A DNA stretch of 64,000 nucleotides from Linnemannia hyalina (taxonomy: Eukaryota; Mortierellomycota; Mortierellomycetes; Mortierellales; Mortierellaceae), in NCBI GenBank assembly GCA_019671135.1, contig JAHRHY010000029.1:124001-188000 (forward strand). The letters run 5' to 3'. Position numbers and translations under genes: made by a program. The stretch's first letter is position 1; the number at the start of each line of letters is the position of its first letter. The notes beneath the pieces were generated by a model. That model had not been told where the DNA came from, made no database searches, and worked only from the letters and a program-made list of their open reading frames with translations. Below, piece after piece: positions 10,457-21,353 of this stretch.

Positions 10457-10974
10457 TAGAGTCGGACAATCACAAGGGACCATCGCACTAAACAGTGGAA
10501 CCAGGCCTCGCTTATGATAAGGACTGATTGATCTCAACAAACCCCTTGAGGAATAGAGAGCGTCTTTTTTTTTTTTTTTTTTTTTTTTTTCTTGAACTCG
10601 CCAATGCTTAAAACACTGTGGACAATCATTCTTTTTTTTTGTTTTAGCTTTTTGAAACGCTCCACAAGCATTTTCACTTCCTCATAAAGCAAAAAATAAA
10701 AATCAATACACGGACGCGGCGGTCACAACCAACCAACGTTCACGGGCACCCATCGTTAACTTTCATTATTTTTTATCGAAATGTAGTTCAAAACAAGCCA
10801 ATCGGTATTGTGGGCGATGGGGAAGGGAGGTCCCACGAGCGCAGTTGCAGACAAGCAAGGGTAGCAAATGGTTGAAGGGTCGGGCTCACATAAACCACAT
10901 CACCAGAAAAAGCAAAGCAAGACGAAAGGGTCAGCTTTCTGCCATGTAGATATCTCTTCAACGTCTTAGCACGG
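10457..10974. repeat. Intergenic with 26-nt poly(T) tract
   Basis: No gene seen. A run of 26 T at 10565-10590 could be a microsatellite or the poly(A) footprint of a retroposed copy on the minus strand; no retrogene was recognised next to it. Confidence 0.6.
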
Positions 10975-12460
10975 TTCGTATATAACATACCCTTCTGAAG
11001 CTGCTGCTTTACGGGCGCGTAGGTAATCGACTCACTCAATCCTTCCGAAGGTGTGGCCTTGCTCCAATTCACGCCCTTGGTGGAAACGTGCTCGCTGCGC
11101 GACCAGGTGGGCATAGTACTCCGCAGAAACGATAGAGACGGATCGAGGGCATCGAGCATACAGGTAGCATAGTCTGTAAGTTAGAATCTGGAGACTGTCC
11201 GACGTAAATCAGTTCTCATCGCAGAGGATGTTGTGGAGGGCAGGTCTCGAAGTTCCAATCAGACCCGCTTGCTACTGGAAGTAAAATCAAATTGGAATGG
11301 ATGAACAATGCCAGTGTCGACCACAGTTCCGGGCGGACAGTTTCCCGATCGATCGGCCTGGCCCTTCTGCATTAGAAAGAATAGATTGTGATGGCGCTTC
11401 TGGACTACGACAGACGTGATCTTGGTGCAATGGTCAGACCAGACTTGGAAGAATGTGTATTGCTTTTGTTATATTTTATTATGAAGGAAAAGGAAGAGTG
11501 TGCAGAAGAAAGGCAGGGGACAGATGCAAGTGAGTTATTGCAGACTGGGGAACAAGACAGGGGAACAAGGGGTTTATTTATGCTATGGGCCGAATGAACA
11601 GAAGGAACCAAGGCGGCGCTTGGACATTGGACAGGGCTTGGACGAGGCTTGGGACATTAGACGGGCTTGGGACATTAGTCGGGCTTGGAACACGGGCGGG
11701 GTTTGGGATCTTGAATGCTCACCTGCTAGAAGTCACGTGACGAGAAATCAGAAATCCATGGCGCGTTCAACGGAACTAGGACAAAACCTATTTTCGCATA
11801 ACCTGGGGAACCTGGGGCCTGGCAGCCTTGGGGCAAAAGTGGCACTTGGGAGCATACGTAACTTGTAGCTTCTTGGAAGCCGACCGAATGGCATCCACTT
11901 CGACTTGGTGGACTTGCACAAACTGACCCTCCGAGACTCTGTTGAGGTAGAGCAATATCCTCTCAGGCTTTTTCTTGGTCCTGCAAAAGATGCCGAAAGC
12001 AGAAGTGAACGGTAGGTTAGGACGAATTCGTAGCCCATCCAACAGAAATCGCCACAATCGACACTTTCTCAGATATACTTACGAAGCAAAGACTGCTCTC
12101 ACAAGCTCGACGACCATAAGTGTCCTCGAGGTCTGCGATAGTTTCTAGGCGCGCTCCTTGGGTTCGGATAGAGGTTGCATACTTGGCGTCGCGGGACGAA
12201 GGATGGTTAGTAATGACTAGGGCGGGCAGACTAGGGCGGGCAGAATACGCCCGCGAAGTGCGCCCATCACGTTTGATCAGCACAAACTGGTCAATGATCC
12301 GTCTGTTGATTGGGGGCTGACATCGGGAGGTGATGGTGACATCTTGATGGTGGATGTTGATGTTGGGGAGTGTTTCGAGCTCAAAGAAATTTGTGGACGT
12401 TGCAGACTTGGCCTAGATTGGCGTCGTGACGAGTTCAGTCAGCTTGATAAAGGCGGACAT
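10975..12460 (-). pseudogene. Argonaute pseudogene, interrupted by a solo LTR
   Basis: Read from 12460 downward: SAFIKLTELVTTPI and TNFFELETLPNINIHHQDVTI match the N-domain of fungal Argonautes. Then, without PAZ or MID, comes PIWI sequence: KYATSIRTQGARLETI, KKKPERILLYLNRVSEGQF, KITSVVVQKRHH, NCPPGTVVDTGIVHPFQFDF, and after a shift GLIGTSRPALHNILCDEN and [13 protein letters not shown]. The end, ITYAPVKQQLQKGM, fits the C-terminus. Damage includes in-frame stops, several frameshifts, loss of the central domains, loss of the RDG Asp (LNR in place of RDG before VSEGQF) and a 419-bp solo LTR placed between VTYAP and KITSVV. A GT-AG intron is still visible near 12080. It cannot encode a slicer. 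Confidence 0.85.
11426..11844 (-). mobile_element. Solo LTR, family 1
   Basis: 419 bp, TG...CA ends when read on the minus strand (starts TGCCACTTTTGCCCC, ends GACCATTGCA), flanked by the 5-bp duplication CTTGG at 11421-11425 and 11845-11849. A second, inverted copy of the family lies at 51187-51604 with its own duplication. A TATA-like ataaat and an AATAAA-like end are inside. It has inserted into the Argonaute reading frame. Confidence 0.92.
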
Positions 12461-13709
12461 GGTTGACGCTATTGTTCCAGGAGAGTGTAGAGTGATGAGT
12501 GTGCAAATGTGTGGTTGACTTAAGGTTCGTTATTTGTTTACTGTGTGTGCTTTTGTATATAGGCGAGAGATAATAGGGGCTCAAAGGGCCAACAAGAGAA
12601 GCAGAGGTACAATGAGAGAGGCAAAACGAGACATGAAAGAGACAAAGAAAGAACCAAAAAGAGAAAGGAATGAGACAAAGAGAGTACCAAAAAGAGAAGA
12701 AAAGAAGAGAATATGGTTTGCGATGTTGACCATCACCCAAGGTATGAATAAAACAGGCTATTATTTTTGTTTTTTTTTTGAAGCAAAACAATAGCCCTGC
12801 CATTTCCACAATAAACTCTTGGGTTATTGTTTTGGTGACTTCATGCTGCATGGTGTGGAAACAAAGAGAGAGAGAGAGGCAAAAGGAAAAAGGAGAGGGA
12901 CAATGAGATAACAAAAAGTGTTTGTGATGGTGACATCATCCACGGTATGCATGAAGCAGGTTATTGTGGAAATGGTTTCTTGATGTATGATATGGAAACA
13001 AAGAGGGAGAGAGAGAGAGAGGCAAAAGGAAAAAAGAAAGGGACAATGAGAGAACCAAAAAGAGACATGAAAGAGACATGAAAGAGACATGAAAGAGACA
13101 TGAAAGAGACATGAAAGAGACATGAAAGAGACATGAAAGAGACATGAAAGAGACATGAAAGAGACATGAAAGAGACATGAAAGAGACATGAAAGAGATAT
13201 GAAAGAGATATGAAAGAGACAAAAAGTGTTTGTGATGGTGACCATCATCCACGGTATGCACGAAGCAAGTTATTGTGGAAATGTCAGGTTATTTTTGGGC
13301 TTTTGTTTTGGCGATTTGTTCCTGAATGGTATAGATTATATCGCTTGTGTGTGATGATTGAGTGATAGTGGTCTCGACATGTAATCCTTTGTCCTTTCCA
13401 CTGCCCACTTTTCCTATAAAATCCCGCTTCCATTTTCCTTCTTCCCTCTTTCTTTCTTCCTCTCTAACCACACTCTCCTCAGCACACCTCACATCTCACA
13501 CTCTCCTCCACATCCACCTATTCCTCCACATCCACCTACATACTACTTTACATATATCTTCGCCACACCCTTTCGAAGCAACCCACAACAGCCATTCTGT
13601 AAGGCCGATGCTGGATGTGATTGCGAACCGTACTCATTATACCCTTTCACAACTTATCAAGCAAGAAGACTCACACTAGCTCTCACACTTTTCTTAACAT
13701 AGTTCAAGA
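12461..13709. repeat. Purine-rich intergenic DNA with a 12-bp minisatellite
   Basis: From about 12590 to 13230 the top strand is dominated by GA-rich words. Between 13062 and about 13200 the 12-bp unit GACATGAAAGAG repeats about eleven times in near-perfect register. A longer unit of roughly 130 bp (containing gtttgtgatggtgacc and tgtggaaac aaagag) recurs three times in degenerate form at about 12725, 12920 and 13230. The apparent reading frames here are repeat translations. No gene was recognised; 13360-13690 is C/T-rich and may be the promoter of the next gene. Confidence 0.75.
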
Positions 13710-15401
13710 ATGGGAATCGGTGTCCTTCCTTCATGGATCAAGGAGGCCTCCGACGGAATCAGGAAGATCTCACCCAAAAAACATGCCATGTGGACTTTCC
13801 GGCGATGTTTTTCGCCCTGTTGAACTCGCGTGCATTTTACGGAACCGTCAGCATCGAAGCCAGGCAGGCCCGACTGCACCACTCACTAAAAACAACTGTC
13901 GCTACCAATGTACCAGAAGGCGAACAAAAACATACACATTCGCCATCGGGGTCTGAGGGGACCGAGTCGGGGAGTCCGTCCATCAAACATGCTCGCCTCA
14001 CATTGGGAGCTACCTCAGGCACAAGTACATCGACCGGTCCTGTGTTTGTTGCGATCCTCCTGGCTCGGTTCCGACAAACCTTATGACACAGGTCCAACAC
14101 CTATTGCAAGGAGGACCAGCTCAGATCTTTCTCCACAGCAATGGTACTCTCACAACAACACGTACCGAAAACAAAGGCATTGTAAGTACATTCGATTTTC
14201 AAATACGACCGGCAAAGACAAAGCTGCTGTAAGAAATATACCTAATACTATCTCATCGCTTTGGGTTATCAATAGGACTATGGCCACATAGGCCAGGTTA
14301 TTCACGACATCCTCACGAAAAAAGTCTCACAGGGGCGCACAACAATCCATGCCGACGGTCCCGTTCGGTCGAGAAAGGGCACGCCCATCAGAAACGGGAC
14401 CGTGATCTAACAACGCGGATGAGAAAACTCATGGAGGACTACGACGAAGACAAGATCAAAGGGACGAAACGGCTATACCGGCGCCTAAAGTCTGTTTATC
14501 GGGCACCACCCGATGCCGCGAGACAAGTGCTGGATGCTCTTCAGAATCTGGGGTGGACAATATGTCGCTGCCCCCACCAAGCTGACTGCTGTATTGCCCG
14601 TTGTCTCAATAATGCCGTCAAGCCGGAGGATGTACGAATCATCACCAAAGACTCTGACTTGTTGGTCTATGAGGCCTCTACATCGATCACTATTCCTGTC
14701 GGCAGTCAGTGGAAAACATTCCAGAAGCAGGACCTTATGGATCGACACCAGCTCCCCACTCCAGCCCACCTTCTTCTTCTTGGTATATTAACAACAAACG
14801 ACTATACCGACGGCGTTCCTTACTATGGCTTGGTGTCGAACGCTGACATTGTTCGGACGTTTACATTGGACGGACTCGACGGACTGAGCGACCAGGAGCG
14901 ACTTGGACAATTCAAACACCACGTCATTCAGCACTTGAAGATTGTATACGACAGCGCCGACAAGCTCCAGAAGATCGCAGAGGAGTCCTACCTCCAATAT
15001 GGGAGACACATGCGACTGTATGAGAAACACGCCAAAAGGACCTTGAACAGGGTCGAGAAGACTCAGTACCAGAAGAACGTAAAAGACAGCCAGTTCGATC
15101 ATGCCCTTCAGGCGTTCGTGATGTGCACCGAGCATCATTTAACTATGGGTGGGACCGAGACGACTTCCAGCACACCCGATATCCACAGCCTTGTCACGAC
15201 TATCATTCAGGAAGTTGAGATGAAAAAGGCGAAGACCAACTGGGAGCGATTCACAAGGAGCCAAACATCACATACAGGATCATCAGCGCCCGCATCTATT
15301 ATCGACCAAGCACCTCCACTCTACAAAAAGAGTAAAAAACAAGAAAGGCGCCATGGCTCACGCGCCCGGTCAAGGAGAAGGCAGAAATGGCAGAGGACAA
15401 A
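13710..15401 (+). pseudogene. XPG/FEN1-like nuclease module (copy 2)
   Basis: The start MGIGVLPSWIKEASDG at 13710 matches the MG-start of XPG/FEN1 proteins. A frameshift near 13790 is followed by VDFPAMFFALLNSRAF; an intron lies at about 14172-14275; then DYGHIGQVIHDIL and HADGPVR. A second frameshift near 14370 leads to EKGHAHQKRDRDL, HQADCCIARCLN, ITKDSDLLVYE and TTNDYTDGVPYYGL. A basic tail ends at 15401 in a GTAAGT donor in the same phase as copy 1. After the 106-nt intron the acceptor exon shares TGAC and CAGGTTCG with the first Fanzor-side exon of copy 1, but the sequence then runs into a mariner relic. The Fanzor part is absent here. Confidence 0.78.
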
Positions 15402-15739
15402 GTAAGTACTTTTTAGCGTCATCTTCAGTTATATCCAGCCACTTGTATTGACTTCTATTGCTTTTGTACTAATATCATCTCTTTTGACATTTAAAACTGC
15501 TGTACAGCCTGACCAAAATGCGCAGGTTCGTAGTAATATCGTCATGGTATGCTCATACAATGCGCACTAAAATTTTAGAATGTTTGGCATTAAATTTCCT
15601 TGTCATCACTCCATTTGAAACAACTTCGCTTTTTTTGGGCACTGCCCGGTATTATCATATAAAGTACGCTGTTGTCACCTTGCCTTCCCTCATCATACAC
15701 TTCATCTCAACAAGACCTCCACACACTCTTTACAGCTCT

Positions 15740-17046
15740 ATGCCACCCATCAGAAGGAGGAAGAATAAAAAAATTGACAATACTACTAGGGAAATGATCA
15801 TTGAACTGGTCGTTGACCAGGCCAAGACCATGGCATTGGTGGCTCGCAACTTCAACATCCCCGCATCTACTGTCAGAAGCATTGTCAATACCTTCATTTG
15901 CACCAGTCGCACAGCCAAGCTGCCTAGGGGTGGCAACCACATCAGCAGGATCAAGCAATCGCATCTTGACTAGCTCATCGAGAACATAGACGAGTTTGCC
16001 GGTCGCTCTGTTGAATAGCTCACCAACCAGCTGAATGAGCACTTTCAGATCCAGCCTCCCCTTTCCCAACGTACTGTAGACAGGGCCTTTAACAAGCTCA
16101 CTACCTATACACTCAAGCTGATGAGGGCCGAGTCAGAAAGATACAACGAACCCGAGCGCATCGAGGACCGACGACGATGGGCCGAGAATATCCTCCATGG
16201 TCCTGGCAATATGAATCACTTCATCTACATTGACGAGGCTGGCTTCAATTTGCACATCACTCGCAAGTATGGCCGTGCTCCTCGAGGCAGGAGTGCCTTC
16301 CAAAGGGTTCCCTACAACCGTGGCCCAAACATGTCTTTGGTCGTTGCTATTGACAAGACGGGCATCCTAGCGTACCACTTCAAGCACGGTGCCTACAACC
16401 AAGAGACCTTTACCGAATTTTTGGAGGAGCAACTTTTCCCCCGTCTCGAGGACAGACGCCGCATACTTCTCATGCACAACGCCAAGTTCCACAAGGCCCA
16501 GAGGGTCCAGGACGCCATCAATGGCAGTGGCCACACCATTCTCTTCCTCCCTCCATACAGTTCACATCTCAATGCTGCTGAGTCCGTCTTCAGCAGTGTC
16601 AAGACCCATGTCCGACAGGAGGTTGTCCAAGCCGAGACCCTTGCTGGCCATGTTGCACATGGCGTAGCACGAATTAATGCTGCGATGGCAAGAGGGTGGA
16701 TTCGCGAGGTGGGCGCAATTTCCAGCTTTCACTTGCAGGAGCTCCGCTTGGCCGTCTCTATAATGCCCGCCAAGCCCTTCCTGATGGTTATCAAGACCCG
16801 TATGTTGAGAGTTGGGATGATGAACCAGAGCATGAAGAAGATAGGGATGAGGGGGAGGACGTGGATGTGAACGACGAAGAGGAAGAGGAAGGGGAAGAGG
16901 TGGATGTGAACGAGGGTGTGGGCGAGGAAGAGGAAGAGGAGGAGGAGGAGGATAGGGAGAAGAATAAGGAGGGAGGTGAAGTTCGATCGCATGCTCGTAG
17001 TAGGTACTCACCCCCTCGCACCCGATCGGGGAGAGCGCGAAATTGA
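15740..17046 (+). pseudogene. Tc1/mariner-type transposase pseudogene
   Basis: An HTH-like start (ARNFNIPASTVRSIVN) leads into a DDE core: FIYIDEAGFNLH supplies the first Asp, while LLMHNAKFHKA has His where the second Asp should be and YSSHLNAAES has His for the Asp of the usual PDLNP-E motif. Two in-frame stops (about 15972 and 16017) and a frameshift near 16740 precede an acidic Glu-rich tail ending at 17046. The enzyme is dead. I could not define terminal inverted repeats. Confidence 0.85.
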
Positions 17047-17161
17047 GGGTTTGAGGAGAGCGAAATTTAAATCAAAGAACGAGAAAACATGGTCTAGCGT
17101 AGAGTAGAAATCAAATGAATAGCGCAAAAAAAACACTCCCTGCGCTTTTTTTGAGGAAGGT

Positions 17162-18440
17162 GTGACGATTTCAATTGACAAAAGGGATATCTTCTCAAGC
17201 GAACTATTCTACCAAGTCTGCATGATTATAGCCGACAGCTTAGCCCCAAATCTGCGAGAACTCTCATTGCTAGGCCCCCGTAATGGGTCATGTTTTGGAG
17301 TGAGCTCAAGATGGTATCTATACATGATCTCTCGGCGTTCTATCAAGTTGGAAAAGCTGACCATCTACAACGACCCTCATCCAGGATACATTGGCGATAT
17401 TGTCTCTAAAAAATTGCCTATTGTTGAAGTAACGTTTCCCGGGCTGAAGGAGCTTATTCTCGATCACTGCTGGAGCAAGGATGAACTGTCGATGTGGGAA
17501 TGGTTTTGGAGAGGTTGTGGCAATGTAGAGAGGCTGGAGCTGAGGGCGTGCAGGGCCAACCTGGCTCATGACTTGACAGCCCGTATAAGAGTCTGCCTCC
17601 CCAAGGTCAATAGCAGTGTTATCAAAAATACGGCGGATCGGAAAGCTGTCGCTCCCCTGCTGTCAGCTTGCGTAGGAGGGTGGAAGAGTATTCGAACGCA
17701 TGCTGCCTTGGATCCAATGTCCTGTAAAGCTTTGGCTACGCACTGTGACAATTTGGAAGTACTAGAAGTGATGACTATTTTGTCATTCTCCAGCAAGACT
17801 TTGCGCCGTGTCCTGTTCTCCAGTCCAAGACTCAAGGCTTTGATCACGATTGATGTCAAGTGTCGCCATCGACTCCGAAGTCCATACATCGAAGCCAACG
17901 ATTTTATTGACGTGATAACCTTCTCGAACAGCTTGTATCTGTGGGCAAGCGAAAAGTCTCTCAAGGTGCTCAAGACTAAAATCACATGTATTCCAAGACC
18001 GGATGTCTACAAGGTTCTGGCTGGACAACAGCACTTTGACACTCTTACGGAGACCTATGCCGGTGAAGGGTGGCACACTCAGAAACGAGTCCATGAACGT
18101 TTAGCCAGATTAGCCAACCTGGAAGAACTGTGCTTGGGACAAGATACAAGTGTAAATGTCTCTACAGAATTCGTCTATGATGGTGGAAAAGGCGAGGACT
18201 ATCAGTATGACTGTCTCGAGATGACTCTGGAAAGTGGTTTGGATCAGCTAAAGGACTTGAAGAATCTCCGTGTATTGGATGTTCAAAGAATGGAACAACG
18301 TATCGGTCTAAAGGAGGTTCAGTGGATGACTTAGTATTGGCCGAGGCTGAGAGAAATTCGGGGCCTTTGTGACGATGGCGACAACCTAAAGGCAGTGGAG
18401 TGGCTGTGGAAACATTCTCCTATGATTAAAGTGAAGTTGG
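17162..18440 (+). pseudogene. F-box/LRR-like protein, 5'-truncated with premature stop
   Basis: About 390 codons of leucine-rich-repeat-like text (LRELSLLG, LEKLTIY, LKELILDHC, VERLELRAC, NLEVLEVMT, LEELCLG, LRVLDVQRM) typical of the large F-box/LRR families of Mortierella-type fungi. No N-terminal F-box is present; the frame begins just after the mariner relic. A TAG at 18332 interrupts an otherwise continuing frame (YWPRLREIRGLCDDG onward to about 18440). Such proteins select substrates for SCF ubiquitin ligases when intact. Confidence 0.6.
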
Positions 18441-18744
18441 CATCCAGATGGCTCCAGGTATGGGTGATATATGAAGTTACAATCCATAATCAAATGAGAT
18501 CTTTGATGTCCTCTTTGTATAAGAAAAGCTTTGCGAAGTGCAAAGAAATATTATGCCCCCTTCCTTGAAATAAATACAAGGAAAAATGAGATATTTGTGT
18601 GCTTCATGTGTGATCCAATTGCGCTTGTGAACTGCAGATTTGACTGGTATGACGCGGTGACAACAGACGTGGGAAAATATACATGGATAGGAAAAGTCTA
18701 TTGAAAGGAGAGGGGAGGTCAAAGGAGTGTACCTGGCCTTAAGA
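18441..18744. other. Intergenic between convergent genes
   Basis: About 300 bp of A/T-rich sequence between the F-box/LRR pseudogene and the 3' end of the UCH gene. A minus-strand AATAAA-like hexamer is present near 18570 (read ttattt on the top strand). Nothing else recognised. Confidence 0.4.
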
Positions 18745-20435
18745 TTATGGTGTGCTATTTAGGGAGCTTGACAGGGAACCCACTATGACATGAATATCTA
18801 TGGAGTTGATAGCTTTGCTCTGCTCATTCCATTGATCGGCACGCTCTTTGGCTAACCTTGTCCAATGCCTGTTGCGACATGGGCCAATGTATCGAAGTCC
18901 GTCCTCAGCTTGACCGTCTAATTCCCAAAGTGCATTTTTGTATGGGAGGAGAAGGATGATGTGATTTGGGGACTTGTCACCGCCTCCTGTTTTCTCGGAA
19001 GAAGGGGAGGAGAGGAAGGAAAAATTGTGGAGTGACAAAATGTATGGGTCCTCGTCCACGAAATGGCATTTCTAGTTTGGAATCAAAATCATATATTGTG
19101 TATTTAGTAAAATGATCATCAGAGCTGTAGTTTTTGTAGACGACGTGCGTGCCATGGTTACCTTTTCAGTGTCGATGGTGTACCTCTTTTTTAGATAGGA
19201 ACCAAGAACTCCACTGGAATCATTATTGATGACAAAGTTACATAGCGCAACTGAAAGACAGGAGCCATCATATTTCTAAATTCAAGAGGATAAAGGCAAG
19301 CTGTGAGATGACGGTGATTGCCAGTAATGGAGGACTAAGCGGGGCTTTTTTTGAGATATCTCGCGGAATGCCATACCTGACGTAAGAAGTGAGGCCCTTG
19401 AGGATAATGTTTTTTATTCATTGGTGGCGGATGGACTTTAACCATCGAATCATAACAGAGTAGAGCGCCGAGTGCATCGCAACTCTGAAGTAGGATATTG
19501 TGGCTGACCCGGGACTGGATGTGATATGCCTCGAAAGCACGAGAAAACCAAACGTTTGTAAATTCTGGAAGGTGTAGTCAGCGTCATTGTCTTTAACATG
19601 AATTCTCGTAATGAAATGTGTGAAAAAAATTGAGAGAATTACCTGGCTGATAGTGGGCTGGTGTCCACATGTAATGCGAATGTGAATCAGGACAGAGCTC
19701 CGTTGGGGCCAGTAAAGTAGGGTGTAGAGCAGGGTATAGCGCAGGCACTGGGTATGTGTGAGATGGGATGCCTAAGGCGTAGAGGCAGTCTAAGGCGAGT
19801 TTGGAAGCGTATATTGTGGAGGCGGTGTTGTGGTGGCGGACAAATAGCAGTGAATTGACGCCTTGTGCAATGATATGAAAGGCGTCGTGTTGGGAGAAGA
19901 ATTGCAATTGGCAAGCAGCCTCGTGAATACGGCCTGTGCTAAAGAGGTTGATTATTTCGGAGAGTGTCTGGTGAGGGTAATTTCTTAGTGAGTGATAAGA
20001 GCGCTGTTGGCGAAAAGAGGAGTATATCTCTTCAAGGATGATGCAGAGTGACGCCTGACGAAAATCTTTTGAGGGTCGCAAAGGTATGTCGAGAGCGTCT
20101 ATGTCATCTGCAGGTAGGATGATGGCTGAGTGGGATAGTTGCAGGTTGGGTGTAGGGTGTGAAAGTTTTTGTCTTTTTTGGGCGCCCTCAAGGGAGGGCA
20201 GTGGAAGGATTATTGAATTGTCGTTGGGGAAGAAGCGATTTAATTTAGCAATGGCCGAAGACCTTTTCGGATCTTTGATGAGGATGTCGATGATGGCGAT
20301 GCAAGTGTTGAATGGTATAGAGAAACCACGGAGGAATTTTTGAATACGAGGTAAGTAGAGAAGAGAGGAGTCTTTGTACTCTGTATGTGTTTTCCAAATG
20401 AGCTCGGAGGTAAGGTCGTCTTTTTTGAACGGCAT
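18745..20435 (-). CDS. Ubiquitin carboxyl-terminal hydrolase (UCH, peptidase C12) with long N-terminal extension
   Basis: Four exons on the minus strand, 20435-19643, 19564-19377, 19275-19162 and 19071-18745, all with GT-AG borders and matching phases, give 473 aa. The C12 catalytic set is complete: oxyanion Gln327 in HFLRQ, Cys333 in KYDGSCLSVAL, His402 in SPNHIILL, and Asp417 in ALWELDGQ. The Gln-Cys spacing of 6 and His-Asp spacing of 15 equal those of the family and the Cys-His spacing (69) is close. Such enzymes remove small adducts from ubiquitin or related modifiers. Residues 1 to about 240 have no family I recognise. The start is the MPFKKDD Met, because codons upstream are a (TTTTTC)n repeat translated as poly-Lys. 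Confidence 0.8.
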
Positions 20436-20502
20436 AATAGGATGTGAGAGTGAGCGGGAAAGAATAGGGGTGTTTGGGAACGAAAAGGAGGGACGAAGGT
20501 AA

Positions 20503-20574
20503 TATTTTTTTTTCTTTTTCTTTTTCTTTTTCTTTTTCTTTTTCTTTTTCATTTTCTTTTTCTTTTTCTTTTTT
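20503..20574. repeat. (CTTTTT)n microsatellite
   Basis: A hexanucleotide tract of CTTTTT units, nearly perfect with one change to cattttc, directly upstream of the UCH start on the minus strand, where it reads as AAAAAG repeats in the 5' leader. Confidence 0.9.
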
Positions 20575-20960
20575 GGTTTTCTAAGATTTTATTTGTGGCT
20601 TATTGCCGTGTGTTTGAGGGCAGATCGATTTACGGGAAGAAACCGGGTCGGGAAAAAAAAGAAGTCACCAATTGCGGTAAAACCTTAATTTATTGGTAAA
20701 AACCGGGAAGTGAAAACTCAGCGCCAATAAATGGGGAGTCTCTTCTTTTAACCTATGGGAATAAGTCATTTGCCTACTGCAAAAACATCTGGCGCCATAA
20801 AAGTCAGTGATCAGTTGAAATTGTTCAAACATTTTGAAACGCGCAACAAGTGGAGTTTTAATGGAAAGTTGTCATGTTCTACAAGCTATGATCAAAAGAG
20901 AAAGGAAAGACTGCAAGCTTTCTTTTCAAGATAGTTCCAAAGTACGAAAAACTTCCAGAT
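20575..20960. other. Intergenic
   Basis: No gene or repeat family recognised between the microsatellite and the 3' end of the secreted-protein gene. Confidence 0.4.
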
Positions 20961-21353
20961 CTAATTGCAGCCTTTGTTAAGGATTGCCTTACAGCACTTA
21001 ATAATCCTCCCACTTTTGACAAAGTTGGGGTTCTTCATCCGAATAGCCTTGGCAAGTTGTTGCGCATACGATGCAGCGTTAGGGGAATGATGGTTGTCGG
21101 TGCAGACCACGCCACTAGGGAGTTGAGTAGGCCCGTCGCGAGGGCGGACCCGAAATACGATGTCTTTGTTGTCTTTACAGAACCCGACGATGTCCTTTTG
21201 AAAAAGGCGAAGATCTGGGATGCGGTTCTTGGCGATGTCGCATTTGGAGTCGTAGAGGCGCGCTTCAGGGTTGCAGGCCTTGGTGTCCTTCCAGCAGTGA
21301 AGAGCCAATGTGAAGGGAAGTAGTGGCAGCAGAATGACCAGCGAGGACTTCAT
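20961..21353 (-). CDS. Small secreted 8-cysteine protein
   Basis: 130 aa from the ATG at 21353. Residues 1-18 (MKSSLVILLPLLPFTLAL) form a clear signal peptide. The mature part is basic and carries eight cysteines, including one CC pair near the C-terminus (RIIKCCKAILNKGC), enough for four disulfides. No family was recognised. Size, secretion signal and even Cys count fit apoplastic effector-like or antimicrobial-type proteins, but that is only a structural analogy. A TATA-like ttttatcc-type sequence precedes the start on the minus strand. Confidence 0.7.
   Translation of the reverse strand: MKSSLVILLPLLPFTLALHCWKDTKACNPEARLYDSKCDIAKNRIPDLRLFQKDIVGFCKDNKDIVFRVRPRDGPTQLPSGVVCTDNHHSPNAASYAQQLAKAIRMKNPNFVKSGRIIKCCKAILNKGCN

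Noticed and set aside
10565..10590. Poly(T) as tail of a processed retrogene
   Set aside because: No intronless gene copy or target duplication was found beside it.
12824..13261. Long minus-strand frames with repeated SLSCLFHVSFM text
   Set aside because: They are all translations of the 12-bp minisatellite; every frame is open because the unit length is a multiple of three.
15540..17150. Possible terminal inverted repeats of the dead mariner
   Set aside because: Both ends carry a cgcttttttt-like word but in the same orientation; no convincing inverted pair or TA duplication could be fixed.
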